NCBI GenBank assembly: GCA_037893245.1
Contig: JBAIAA010001116.1
Coordinates: 124,001-188,000, forward strand
Source: Crossaster papposus
Lineage: Eukaryota; Echinodermata; Asteroidea; Velatida; Solasteridae
Length of the DNA stretch: 64,000 bases
Direction of reading: 5' to 3'
The notes under the pieces: generated by a model
Told to the model about the DNA's origin: nothing
The model's database searches: none
What the model saw: only the letters and a program-made list of their open reading frames with translations
Position numbers and translations under genes: made by a program
Part shown: piece by piece, positions 45,495 through 55,873 of the stretch
Position numbering within the stretch: position 1 is the stretch's first letter
Layout of the letters: every line of letters begins with the position of its first letter

Positions 45495-47506
45495 TGAATG
45501 TAGGAGAAGCCGCCGTCATATATTTCTATAAAGCTTCTTGGCAAGTCGAACTCTGCGATCATTTCGGTCTGCAGCGACTCAAGCTTACTCAACAAAGCTG
45601 ATTTGACTGTTTTGACATGTGCCCCGTCACAGTGGGCAAGTGACAATGGGTATTGGGTGATTGGGTACGATAGAACATTCCGAAGGTCAAATCCTGTCTT
45701 CTGAGCGATGACCACAACCATACGTATGAACATGTCCCTGAGGCTTTCTGCGTTTGTTTTGGCTGTCTGCAAGGCGGGTGTCTTGGCTTTCTTCTTCTTG
45801 ACATTTTCTGCAGCAAAGTTATGTATCGGGGTCCGTTTTACTGTCTTGAGAAAACGACCGCTGTTGCTGTTCCATTCCGCTGTGAATTTCTCTCTTGCCT
45901 CTGGGCCCCGTTTGAGTGTATTCAGTAAATACGACTCAGTTGCCTTTGATGCTGTTTGGCCAGTTGCAATGTTCACCAAGGCTGATGGAGCATCATCAGT
46001 GAAGGGATTGCAAAATTCGTCGATTTTTGCACTGAGTGTTGCCATTTGATTGTTGTCCTTTTTTATTCTAGAAGGACGGCACTGAGCAGCTGCACTTTCC
46101 CCTTGTTCGAGTCCTGCAAATGACCTCAGCTCAGTGACAGCCATAGCTCTCTGTGTCATGGTCAACGACCATCTCCGCATGGCACTCTCTGAATTTCTGA
46201 AGGCAACAATCCCTTTCATTTGTGATGCCGCATCACGGTTCACAGATTGTTCCAGAGACAGATCTACAGCGGATCTGCTGTAATCTTTCCTTGTGCGTCT
46301 GATTGAAAACGCACCATCCTGCAGAATGTCACGTAATTTTGGATCGGAACTTTCCAACTTCTCCAGGAAGAGCGTTCCCCATCTGGCATAATTGGGGCGG
46401 TTGAGGGCGAAGAATACAGCCAGCATCGTTGGAAAGACATCAATGTAGCCAGTGACATCGTTGGTCTTGACACATCTCTGCAACTCTCTGTGAAGGCGAT
46501 TGATTAGAAAGATGTAAATCGCCCAGTACTGAGCCATTGATCCATGGATGCCTTCAAGGATTGAATGAAAGAAGTCCTCGTACTTCTGCATATGCCGAGT
46601 TACAACTGGATCAGAAAGATGTGCTTCTACTTGTCTTACATCAGAAGGAACTGTGCTCATCACCTGTTGCAATGACTCGTATTCCTCTTGAGGCAAGTCC
46701 AGAAGAAAACGGTCATACAGCTTCTGCTCCAATACATTAGCCAGCAATTCATGAATCCGGGTGCATCGGTTATAGAATTTGCCTTTGATGAATCCCATCA
46801 TCGATCCTTCCGCCAAAACATCTGCCTCTGTGAGTATGAATTGGATTCCGCTGTCGTTGATGAGTGTGCCAACTGCACCGTAGAAAGCTAACTCAATATG
46901 AAAATTTCCCAGCAGTATCAGTAGCTTGTCAAACAATGGACTTTCAATTGTCTGGATTGAGTACGCTTTCAATGCAACAGCCAGATCGTATGTGACAACT
47001 GCATAGTCCTGCTCGGTTTCCTTTTCCACATTCATTGTACGGATCATAGTCTCCCTGACCACATCATTGTTTGTTGGTGATCTCGATATAGGGTCCATGT
47101 ATGAAATTCGTTGCAGTGGCAAGGGGTCCTTGATGAACTGGCTGACAAACCCAGCATGCAGAGATGTGTTGCCCTCTCTCAACTTCCAAAACCAATACAG
47201 ATCCAATGGTTTCAGAGGAATGGCAGTTTCAGCAGTCTTTGGGGCTGTAGAACTCACAAACACAGCCTTGTTTAGGAGCTTCCTAAATGGAGGTATATCC
47301 CGTTCATTTCCTGTAAACTTCCGTCGGTTTTTTCCATCTCGAAATTCTGTTGGCTTAACAGTTGCTTGTCTGTCATCCTGGGGCACATTCTGGTAAGTAT
47401 GGCCGACAGTGGCATGTAGGGTTTGTTTCCCATCTAATGTTTCTACATTCGCATCATTATTATCCCAGACACTGGCAGTTTCCAGTCTCCAGTCCTTTCG
47501 ATTCAC
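45491..47506 (-). pseudogene. Academ gene, large core region
   Basis: This is a 671-codon minus-strand frame without internal stops, rich in Leu, Arg and Glu. It includes Y-W-F-W-K-L-R, W-A-I-Y-I-F-L-I-N-R-L-H-R and N-R-P-N-Y-A-R-W-G. The last motif is common to many uncharacterised animal and fish proteins that also end in the HEEADT/GCD nuclease. This region probably includes the Academ-type transposase core, but I cannot assign catalytic residues. Its 5' edge overlaps the preceding frame by about 47 bases and its 3' edge overlaps the nuclease frame by 4, consistent with single-base frameshifts rather than introns. Confidence 0.65.
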
Positions 47507-48248
47507 TGTAGCTGATACAATGTCCAGCTCTGTTTAGAATCTGCAGGGATAATTTAGATCCAGTGATGGATGATAAACCTAAACCCACAGCAGTGTGCTT
47601 CCATGGCTTGACGGTACCACGAGTAACATTATAAATGGCATCCGAGGCCATTGAAGTCACCTTACGGTCAACTGTGTCCTTGTTGTACGGGCCATGAAAA
47701 CTCGGTGTGAGACCACCCAGGAGACTCCTGAAAAACAGGTCCAACTGCGCTGGTATCTCTGGGGCGCATTCCTTCAAATTCTGCACTGTTGCTGGATTTG
47801 GAGTCTTGGATTTTGATAGCTGCATGATTTGAGAGCGGAGATGAAGAGCAGCCCATCTTAGTTTGTTGTCCTGTTCATGTTTTTCAGCATCATCGTGAAG
47901 GCGGTTCCTTGCATCTTCTTCTGTCAGGGCAGAACTGTAAACGAAGTTTCCTCTCCGATTGTCAGCTAATTTGACTGCGATCTGTTGTCCAAAACTGTCA
48001 TTGAGCTTCCTAAGGAGGTTCTGGGCCGTGTAGGAGATAACGTCTGCCTTATCTCCACCGTTACTGGTGTACTCTGCTTTATACATTTCAAGTAAAGTGG
48101 AGACTAACATTGATCTTTCATTCACAATAGCCTCGTTTTGGATAGGTCCAAAGTGAAGCAGTTGCTCTCTTGTGGTAGGACTGAAAGGTGCATGCCTGGC
48201 TTGAACCTTCTGTTCGCTGATCATCGGTCTCGATAAGAAACGTGGCAC
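47460..48248 (-). pseudogene. Academ gene, region between zinc motifs and core
   Basis: A 262-codon open frame with H-F-G-P-I-Q-N-E-A, L-F-F-R-S-L-L-G-G and L-N-R-A-G-H-C-I-S-Y. These are recognisable stretches of the same large protein family. Coding resemblance is lost just after G-H-C-I-S-Y, where the core frame takes over at about 47500-47520. The upstream join at about 48200-48248 also needs a frame change. No introns with GT-AG ends fit these two junctions. Confidence 0.6.
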
Positions 48249-48918
48249 GGCAGGATCTATGGTACTCCGCTTCTTTTGCGATCAGGTCGACACCACTCCG
48301 AATCAGACTTTTTATACGTTCATTCTTTGAGAACTTTGCCCGCTCATAAAGTGACTGACAACCAGATATTGTAGCTATCTTCACTCTTGATTCTTCCTTT
48401 CCATTTTTCTTCTTTCTACTTTTTCCACAGAAAATGCAAGTCCCTTTCAACATGCCCTGTTGGTCTGATTTGGGGAGTACACTGCATCGTCTAGTCTCTA
48501 TGCGAGCCTTTTTGGTAGGTTCATCACTGGCTGGCGGAGCTTGTTTCGGACGCTTTACTGCTGTATAACACTTCTGACAAGAAGGATGATACCGTAGAGA
48601 TGATTCATTAACACTGCTTGCCAAAATCTTTTGTGTTACATCGAAGTACTTGTCAGAGTTGAGATGTTTACGCAAGGCAGCAGCATTCTTGGTTGTTGTC
48701 CACGTCTTGTCGTGAAATGTTTTCAGTTTGCTGTCTTCTTCAGTTGCCTTCTCACATATATAGCAGCTTACTTTTAGAGTTTCAGAGCTTTCAGAGCTTT
48801 CAGAGCTTACCATTGGATTGACAGTAATAGGTGAAGAATCTGATTCATGATGGGGTGGCTCTCCCAAATTGTCATCGTCTTGAATCATATGTGTGTCTTC
48901 CGAACCATCGGCATCCAT
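48240..48918 (-). pseudogene. Academ gene, N-terminal zinc-binding region
   Basis: The exon begins three bases before ATG 48918, after an acceptor (TTTCCTTTTCAG|G). An acidic leader is followed by C-Y-I-C-E-K, then Y-H-P-S-C-Q-K-C, then C-I-F-C-G-K and Y-H-R-S-C. This makes two sets of paired Cys/His ligands, consistent with a Cys-rich finger of the Cys8 kind reported for Academ proteins. The frame is intact up to about 48240, where coding resemblance shifts to the next frame. A partial duplicate of the exon start is at 49305-49372. Confidence 0.6.
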
Positions 48919-48976
48919 TTCCTGAAAAGGAAATCCTGGATCTATGAAATGAGTGTTGATAACATAATGGTCCAAG

Positions 48977-49235
48977 GATCAATCAATCAATCAATCAATC
49001 AAGTCTTGTATAGCGCAAAATCCACCAATAAAGATGCTCTGTGCGCTTTGGCAGTTCTTGCAAAAAGTCAGAGATTCGCACCAAAAAGATATCCCTTCAG
49101 TAGCCGTTTGAATGTAAGAATGTCCGGTGCCTGATGGATATTGGAAGTCCGTTCCAAAGTTATGGCACAGCAACACCAAAGGCTTTATTGTCATATAGCT
49201 TAAGTCTCGATGATGGAACTACTAGGCATCGTTGT
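48977..49235 (-). mobile_element. LINE/SINE 3'-end fragment with TTGA-repeat tail
   Basis: On the minus strand the sequence ends GCGCTATACAAGAC followed by a (TTGA)n tail (about 48978-49003). That layout is shared by the 3' ends of many L2/CR1-type LINEs and their SINEs. No coding part. It inserted upstream of the Academ coding exon and separates it from the duplicated exon fragment. Confidence 0.5.
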
Positions 49236-49304
49236 CAGTGGCTGGACATCTTCACTTCTCACTAGTCTCAGAAGTTGAACAAACAATGTCAATGAGCTTA
49301 CCTT

Positions 49305-49372
49305 TTTATTGACAGTGATGGGTGAAGACTCTAATTCATGGGGTGGGTCTCCCAAATCTTCTGCATCCATTC
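49305..49372 (-). pseudogene. Partial duplicate of the Academ first coding exon
   Basis: The minus strand reads M-D-A-E-D-L-G-D-P-P-H-E-L-E-S-S-P-I-T-V-N, closely parallel to the beginning of the exon at 48240-48918 (M-D-A-D ... L-G-E-P-P-H ... S-S-P-I-T-V-N). It lacks everything beyond about 22 residues. Either an alternative first exon or a local duplication. Confidence 0.6.
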
Positions 49373-50562
49373 TACAGCGTTCTGATGTCTAACCCATTAG
49401 CAAGAAGCTGAACAAAAAGAGGATGGTATAGATATGCAAGTGGCGTATTTTTCTTTTTTTGGGGGGGGGGGGGGGGGGGGCAGCGGGCCAAATGCACCCA
49501 GACGTCCGCGAAAAACATGTTTTTCATATTGCAAGTTTTGGCCAAAAAATGTCAAAAAGTGGTGTTTTAAACCCCCCCCCCCCCCCCCCCCCCACCCCTG
49601 AACAAAATTCCTACAGTAGGCCTACCACGCCTCAGATAATGCAAAAACGCCTCCTTTTAAAGGACCAGTACCTATATATATCTTATGAAAATAAATTACC
49701 GGTACTTGGTTAATTATTGGCACTGGCAGCAAATTCACCCATTCAGAGCAATCAATCAAAATGATTATGTCATTTTTACATAGCCCTATCGGCTATTAAA
49801 GTGTATTACATCGTACATTTAGGCGGGAAAGTTTATAAGCATAATTTTTACAGTGGGCGGATCTCTAGAGGCATAAAAGGGCAAATATATTATTCACAAT
49901 AAAATAATGAATAATAATACATGTAATCATGAATAGCACCCCTACATTTGTTTACACATCACTAGTGTGTAAACAAGATTTGTCTTGGCCTACCAGCACA
50001 ACGTGCGGTGCTAAATATGGTTTAAAAATAAAACTTTACATGACATAGGCCTATACACTGGCCTTTTAAAATCAGATACAAGATGCATCAGGCCTGTACT
50101 ATGTGTAGGCCTTTTCATGTCATAAATTACTGTGAAAGCATGGCAGAACCTCAACTCTTCAGAACAGTAAACAGTGCATCATCATCATCATCATCAAGAA
50201 CACACTGTTGAGTGGCTACTGTGCTATAATTTCCGACTAGAACAGTTTCCTTTTATAAAGTTTGATTCATGAACATTTCTATGAGATAATAGGATTTTTA
50301 AGAAACTTACCTCTCAAACTGATACTGCTGTACATTTGTGACATCTACTTTTGGCCAGTTGTGTGTAAATTGAAGAGAGAACTTGACTCAATACTGGCAT
50401 GCCTGTATTACATGTAGCCTACACAGGATGTTGTGGTTATTACCACAGATCAGCTATATTGGTCAACATCTGTCTTACACTTGATTTATAACCGAGTTCC
50501 AAGTAAACCTTTCCGTCTCTTGCTATATACATTGGCAATTATGGGCCAAGTGCAATAATTAG
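49373..50562. other. Noncoding stretch inside the Academ element
   Basis: No gene seen. It contains a 20-base poly-G (49461-49480), a 22-base poly-C (49572-49593) and a short CATCAT run (about 50178-50195). Confidence 0.5.
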
Positions 50563-51455
50563 ACTTAGATTTAGGGTGTGGTCATTAATTGGGGACGTCT
50601 GGCGGGGGTACCCCACCACTAAAAATGTCTGGCAGTGCTGATTCATGATACATAGGATCATACTGAACATTTTGCACTTGGTTTCATTTGGTTAGCTCAT
50701 GAGCTGACCTGGGTCAATTTTGGGGTGTGGTCATTTAAGGACGTCTGGCGGGGGTACCCCACCACTAAAAATGTCTGGCAGTGCTGATTCATGATACATA
50801 GGGTCATACTGAACATTTTGCCCTTGGCTTCATTTGGTTAGCTCATGAGCTGACCTGGGTCAATTTTGGGGTGTGGTCATTTAAGGACGTCTGGCGGGGG
50901 TACCCCACCACTAAAAATGTCTGGCAGTGCTGATTCATGATACATAGGGTCATACTGAACATTTTGCACTTGGCTTCATTTGGTTAGCTCATGAGCTGAC
51001 CTGGGTCAATTTTGGGGTGTGGTCATTTGGGGACGTATGGCGGGGGTACCCCACCACTAAAAATGTCTGGCAGTGCTGATTCATGATACATAGGGTCATA
51101 CTGAACATTTTGCACTTGGTTTCATTTGGTTAGCTCATGAGCTGATCTAGCTCAATTTTGGGGTACCAGTTAATTAAGTCTGGCGGACACACCCCACCGT
51201 TGAAAATGTCTGGCAGTGGTCATTTATGGTACATGGAGTTATGCTGAACATTTTGTCATGAGTTTCAAGCGGTTAGGTGATGAGCTGATCTAGCTCAATT
51301 TTTGGGTGCCATTCTCCTGACCCTCTTGACCACACCCACCACAGTGTGCCCGGCAGACGTCAAATTTCATGAATGTAGGTGCATATGGAGCATAGTGATG
51401 TAAATACAAATTGGTTAGCTTTCCAGCTACCCTGACCCCCCCTGGCTCCTGCTCT
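50563..51455. repeat. Academ right TIR with 147-bp subrepeats
   Basis: Reverse complement of the left TIR, uninterrupted, with about four 147-bp units before a unique outer 300 bp. The units within an array are more alike than the outer parts, suggesting homogenisation. Confidence 0.85.
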
Positions 51456-51606
51456 ACTATGGTTATCAGGGAAATGTTGTGTGAAGATTGGAGGCATCCA
51501 TGACTTTCTGGTTGAGTGAGCACAAGTTGAAGGCAAAATCCAAAGTCAAAGTTCACAAGAGTGATTTCATGACTTCATTTTGATTGTGAAACAACAACAC
51601 AACTGT

Positions 51607-51722
51607 TCAGTATTGTGTGTATCCACCACGCTTTTCAATGACCTCCAGGCATCGTCTCCTCATGGTATTGATGAGTCTGCTCACGTCCTGCTGAGGAATA
51701 GCCATCCATTCCATCCTAGATC
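51607..51722 (-). pseudogene. Tc1-like transposase C-terminal exon (copy 2)
   Basis: Same exon as at 32770-32885: acceptor TTTAG|G at 51723 and an identical frame apart from one substitution next to the acceptor. It ends G-G-Y-T-Q-Y and stop. It is part of the TA element copy 2, right of the Academ insertion. Confidence 0.8.
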
Positions 51723-52847
51723 CTAAAGACAGACAGTAATTAGTTAGATGGTCAGGCACTAGTCTAGTTTGTGTATCGTCGTACTCGCAGGCTAGGCCTA
51801 ACGCGTAGACCGGGCAGTTTGTTTAGACTGTCTATAAAAGAATACACCATAACATCACAGTATTTGAACATATAGTATTTCTTAAAATAATCATCATCCG
51901 CTGCATACTGAAAACATACCTTCAAATACTGGAAAAAAACTCTCCCATTCCCCATTCTTCGAGGAGCTTCTGGATTCCTTTTCCATGTCCATCCGCCATT
52001 GCGCCACGTACGATATAAAATATATTCGGTCGCGTCACGCGTGCATCAGCATGTGCATGCTGTACATGTACTGTACATGTACACTCGCGTACGCGGTGTA
52101 CATAATGTATACATTATTCCGACGGTGTTTTCCCCGCTTAAACGCGGTTGTCACAATCACATGACCTTGCGAGCGCGAAAATGTGGTAAACTTAACTCAA
52201 AAAGGGTGTAGTATTTACTAAAGGTGTGTTAATTATGTTACAGTAACCCAGCATGGAAGTTAGTAGACAGTAGTAGTGGTTTATTTTTAATGCAAACTTG
52301 CCGCCATCCTCTATATTCCTTTAGGCCCTATAAACTTATACATGTAGTATAAAACGCCTTGCCTTGCCAGTGCCTTACCGAAACCCAGCCAGTCAGACTA
52401 AAATTTCACTTTAACAAAAATCTGGGTTATTCGCGATTATTTTTAATTCATTGCAATTCTTTCAACCATGCATGCACAAAATAACAAAATAACAAGTGCA
52501 AGTCTTAACAAAGTGTTATTCACGATCATTTTAACCCCCCAAAACAACCCGTGTTTGGTTACATAGAATCTTAACTAAGTAAATCTTAACCCACTAATTT
52601 AACCTTGGAAAATTTACTTATATAACCCAATTTGGGTTATTAAAAATCAATTTTACCCAAATATATAACTCAAGTTCCATTACTCAAAATTTTAACCAAG
52701 TAGGTTTTAACCCAGATATTTAACCCAGAAATAAATGCTGATTTAACCCACAATGGGTTTTTCGTGATTGATTTAACCCAAAATATAACCCAAAATGGGC
52801 AACCCAAATTTTGGGTTATGATTTAACCCAGGCGAATTTTCAGTGTA

Positions 52848-54523
52848 GAAACATTCCTTACTTACAAAAGAAAATTCAACAAAACCTTGATAATATTAAT
52901 ACATGGTGTGAAAGATGGGGATTTAAACTATCTATCCCCAAAACAAATGCTGTCCTTTTCACAAATAAACTGAAATACCCACCTATTTCTTTACACATTT
53001 ATAATTTAGCCATCAAAATGAGCTCCTCTGCGAAATTTTTAGGACTAATTTTCGACAATAAACTCACCTGGAAAAATCATATTGATAATATTATCACCAA
53101 ATGTAAAAAAAGACTCAATATCTTGCGTTGCATCTGTGGCAACTCCTGGGGAGCTGAATGCAAAACGCTCTATCGACTGTATACGGCACTTATAAAACCC
53201 ATCCTTGAATATGGATGTGAGGCTTTCGACTCGGCCTCCCCGACAATCAAACATAATCTGGACACTATCCAATATCAAGCTTTAAAGATTTGTACAGGGG
53301 CCATCCAAAGTACCCCACTTTACAGACTTCAAACCGAATGTGGAGATCCTCCCCTAGCATTACGTCGACAGTTTTTAAGCGATCTTTACGGAATTAAAAT
53401 TAACTCTATAAATAACCACCCTAATGATCACTTCAACCGTGATAACTGGCAAAAACACTATTTTGCCGACAAATGGAATTCCTCTACACGTTACATCCCC
53501 TTTGAAGCAAGAATTTCCCATTATCCTGGTCTAAACACCTTTCCTTTAAATGACCCCTTTCCTTTCTGGCACTATACTAATCCTCAAATCTCAACTGAAA
53601 TCCACTCTCTCGTGGCACATACTGACAGTATACATGAAAAAAGAAATATTAGTCTGGAACTAATCAACACTAAATGGAACAACAGTCTTCATATTTATAC
53701 AGACGGCTCACTTAATCCGACCCATGATACGGTAGGCTGCGGAGTACACATCCCACAACTGAAATATTCTAAAGCTTCCCGACTCAACAACGGAGTGTCT
53801 ATCTTTACCTCGGAACTCTTTGCCATTCTTCTATCTCTGGAATGGATTGAAGATGTTAAACCCCTTTATTCCTGCATCTTTAGTGACTGCCTCAGTGCCT
53901 TACAAGCTATTTCCAAACATTTTCCTGTTCATAAAATTGTCTGTGATATACGACATACTCTTATCAATATCCGTAATCAAGGTAACATTGTTAATTTCGT
54001 TTGGATACCTAGCCACTGCGGTATCCCTGGAAATGAACAAGCGGATCAGATCGCTAAATCAGCAACAGACAAAAACAATGTTGACTACTGTATCCCTCTC
54101 TTAGACTCGGAACTTAAACATACTCTTAAAACACATCTCAAGGAAAAGTGGGCTTCCACCGTTCCTAATTTAGATCCCAATAACAACTTCAGCTATGATG
54201 TTTCTCTATCTTTTACTAACTGGGGCCTGCAACGACCCAAAGAAATAATCTTACACAGACTCCGCCTAGGAACATGTAGAGGTTTGAAAACTTTCATGCA
54301 CAGAATTGGTCAACACCCTGATGGTCTATGTGAAAGCTGTGCATGTCCAGACAATGTTGCACACTTTATTCTCAAATGCTGCAAATACACGACTCAACGA
54401 CTATCACTCCAAAAATCACTGAATTTTTCAAATGACCAAATGAACCTTACACAAATTCTTGGACCAAAACGCAACTGCAATCACATCATTAATTATGTTA
54501 AAAACTGTAATATCAATATCTAA
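52848..54523 (+). CDS. LINE ORF2, C-terminal part: thumb, RNase H, zinc knuckle
   Basis: This part continues ORF2 after the TA element; the first bases (GAAACATTCC) pick up the frame left at 39277 when one TA is counted. It has the RT thumb (K-L-S-I-P-K-T-N-A, F-L-G-L-I-F-D) and then RNase H with catalytic residues in Y-T-D-G-S-L, T-S-E-L-F-A, F-S-D-C-L-S and W-I-P-S-H-C-G-I-P-G-N-E-x-A-D. A C-terminal C-x2-C-x7-H-x4-C knuckle follows. An ATG-like codon further left belongs to the inserted element. No lesion. Confidence 0.9.
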
Positions 54524-54907
54524 ACATTCTTCTTCTTTTTCCAGAGTACCTCTCGAATTGACTTGATATTGTTATGTAATGTTTGGGGGTGATGGGGAGG
54601 TGTGAGTGACTACCTGGACCGGCCTACTGGGTGTTTCTTTATCCCTTGTGGCGCTATGTCTGGGGGTGATGAGCGCCTCCCTGTCTCCCCTAAACATTAT
54701 CCCATTGGTTTTCTATATATTCGTTGTTTTCTTTCTATAATTTTCTAGTATCGATTCTTCTAGTTTTTCGTCACTGACAGATACCGTCTCAACCCACAAT
54801 GCAAGCGTCGATTAAGTCTCCAGCGATCGCCGCATAGCTAGTGGCGCAAAGGGCACATTTATATGTGACATACGTGCCAACAAAACCTACACCAACAACA
54901 ACAACAA
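54524..54907 (+). other. LINE 3'UTR and CAA-repeat tail
   Basis: Noncoding sequence between the ORF2 stop and the target duplication, ending in CAACAACAACAACAACAA. Two GGGGGTGATG segments repeat at about 54584 and 54662. Confidence 0.6.
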
Positions 54908-54910
54908 CAA

Positions 54911-54973
54911 CACGCGATTCAGCCCGCGATTCAGCCTTCGATTCAACCCGCGATTCAGCCCGCGATTCGGCTG
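54911..54973. repeat. 12-bp CGCGATTC minisatellite, right part
   Basis: Five units of CGCGATTCAGCC type with slight variants (TTCGATTCAACC). With the units at 35370-35405 this was one array before the LINE inserted. Confidence 0.8.
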
Positions 54974-55294
54974 GCCGCAGCCGTTCATAGAAATTTAGAA
55001 TCCATGCGACAAAAGGAGGTGCTGATTTGAAACTAGAGTAGTAGGGAACGTGCCGCTTGTAGACCAAATCTTAAAAACTCAATTTGACCCGATAACAAAA
55101 AGGTGTCACTTTTGAACCAAATCTTAAGTCTGATAACAAATAAAACTCACAAAAAAACTATCTTGTGAGAGCGCCCTCTATGGGTTAAATAAAAAACAAT
55201 AAATGACAAACTCTAAAATTAATTTAAAAAAAAGCACCCTCAACAGAGGGCGCTATTTTATTTTATTCTTATTTATTACAGTTTTAATAATAAC
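54974..55294. other. Noncoding stretch before the 55-bp array
   Basis: No gene seen. AGCGCCCTCTA at about 55168 and AGAGGGCGCT at about 55243 form a short inverted pair. Confidence 0.4.
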
Positions 55295-55755
55295 TCTAAA
55301 ATTAGATTTTTTATATAAATGATGTCATAAGGGTACTGCAGTACCCTTCTCTAAATATAGATTTTTTATATAAATGATGTCATAAGGGTACTGCAGTACC
55401 CTTCTCTAAATATAGATTTTTTATATAAATGATGTCATAAGGGTACTGCAGTACCCTTCTCTAAATATAGATTTTTTATATAAATGATGTCATAAGGGTA
55501 CTGCAGTACCCTTCTCTAAATATAGATTTTTTATATAAATGATGTCATAAGGGTACTGCAGTACCCTTCTCTAAATATAGATTTTTTATATAAATGATGT
55601 CATAAGGGTACTGCAGTACCCTTCTCTAAATATAGATTTTTTATATAAATGATGTCATAAGGGTACTGCAGTACCCTTCTCTAAATATAGATTTTTTGTA
55701 TAAATGATGTCATAAGGGTACTGCAGTACCCTTCTCTAAATATAGATTTTTTTGT
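55295..55755. repeat. 55-bp tandem repeat with a perfect 20-bp palindrome, 8 copies
   Basis: Eight copies of AAGGGTACTGCAGTACCCTT start at 55329, 55384, 55439, 55494, 55549, 55604, 55659 and 55714, exactly 55 bp apart. Between palindromes lies TCTCTAAATATAGATTTTTT then ATATAAATGATGTCAT. Copies are identical except for one or two bases in the last. There are no unique spacers, so it is not a CRISPR. It lies about 0.7 kb from the virus-like block, so it may be a protein-binding iteron, part of the element terminus, or a plain satellite. Confidence 0.93.
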
Positions 55756-55873
55756 ATATCTAAAATTACACTTGTTAAAATTGATAATTTACACAGGTCC
55801 ACAGTGATTACAAATACACTCTACATGGTGTTTCCATCTTTTACCTAATGCTGGGGTGATACTAAAATACGTC

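Larger units (their letters stand above)
41056..51455 (-). mobile_element. Academ-like DNA transposon with XPG-type nuclease
   Basis: Long inverted repeats of about 900 bp begin AGACCAGGAGCCAGGGGGG (left) and its near complement (right, ending TGGCTCCTGCTCT). Flanks are CTAT on both sides (41052-41055; 51457-51460 with one intervening base), consistent with a 4-5-bp duplication. The body carries a multi-exon minus-strand gene encoding paired-cysteine zinc motifs, a large unknown core and an XPG/FEN1-like nuclease. As I recall, the Academ superfamily combines a 3-4-bp target duplication, Cys-rich motif and XPG nuclease. The gene has several frameshifts, so the copy is probably dead. The left inverted repeat is itself interrupted by a Penelope-like element. 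Confidence 0.75.
39278..52845. mobile_element. TA-flanked DNA transposon, copy 2, inserted in LINE ORF2
   Basis: The ends are the same as in copy 1 (CACTGAAAAATCACC... and ...GAATTTTCAGTG), with TA at 39276-39277 and 52846-52847. Sequence 39278-41055 parallels copy 1 from 30830 to about 32630, and 51461-52845 parallels the rest. Between them lies a 10.4 kb Academ-like element. Without it this copy would be about 3.2 kb, like copy 1. The small number of differences between copies suggests both moved recently. Confidence 0.88.
35406..54907 (+). mobile_element. I-group non-LTR retrotransposon (LINE), interrupted by nested elements
   Basis: The LINE runs from GAGGCTTGGTCACG at 35406 to a CAA-repeat tail at about 54893-54910. 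It is bounded by CAACACGCGATTC duplications (35393-35405 and 54908-54920). Without the 13.57 kb insert it is about 5.9 kb: a 200-bp 5'UTR, ORF1 with three zinc knuckles, ORF2 with endonuclease, reverse transcriptase and RNase H, then a 3'UTR. RNase H plus a knuckle-bearing ORF1 places it in the I group (I, Nimb or Ingi relatives). Both ORFs were intact before the DNA element inserted, so it was probably a recent arrival. Confidence 0.9.

Noticed and set aside
55295-55755. Regular palindromic repeats resembling a CRISPR array
   Set aside because: The sequence between palindromes is the same in every copy, so there are no spacers, and the setting is eukaryotic.
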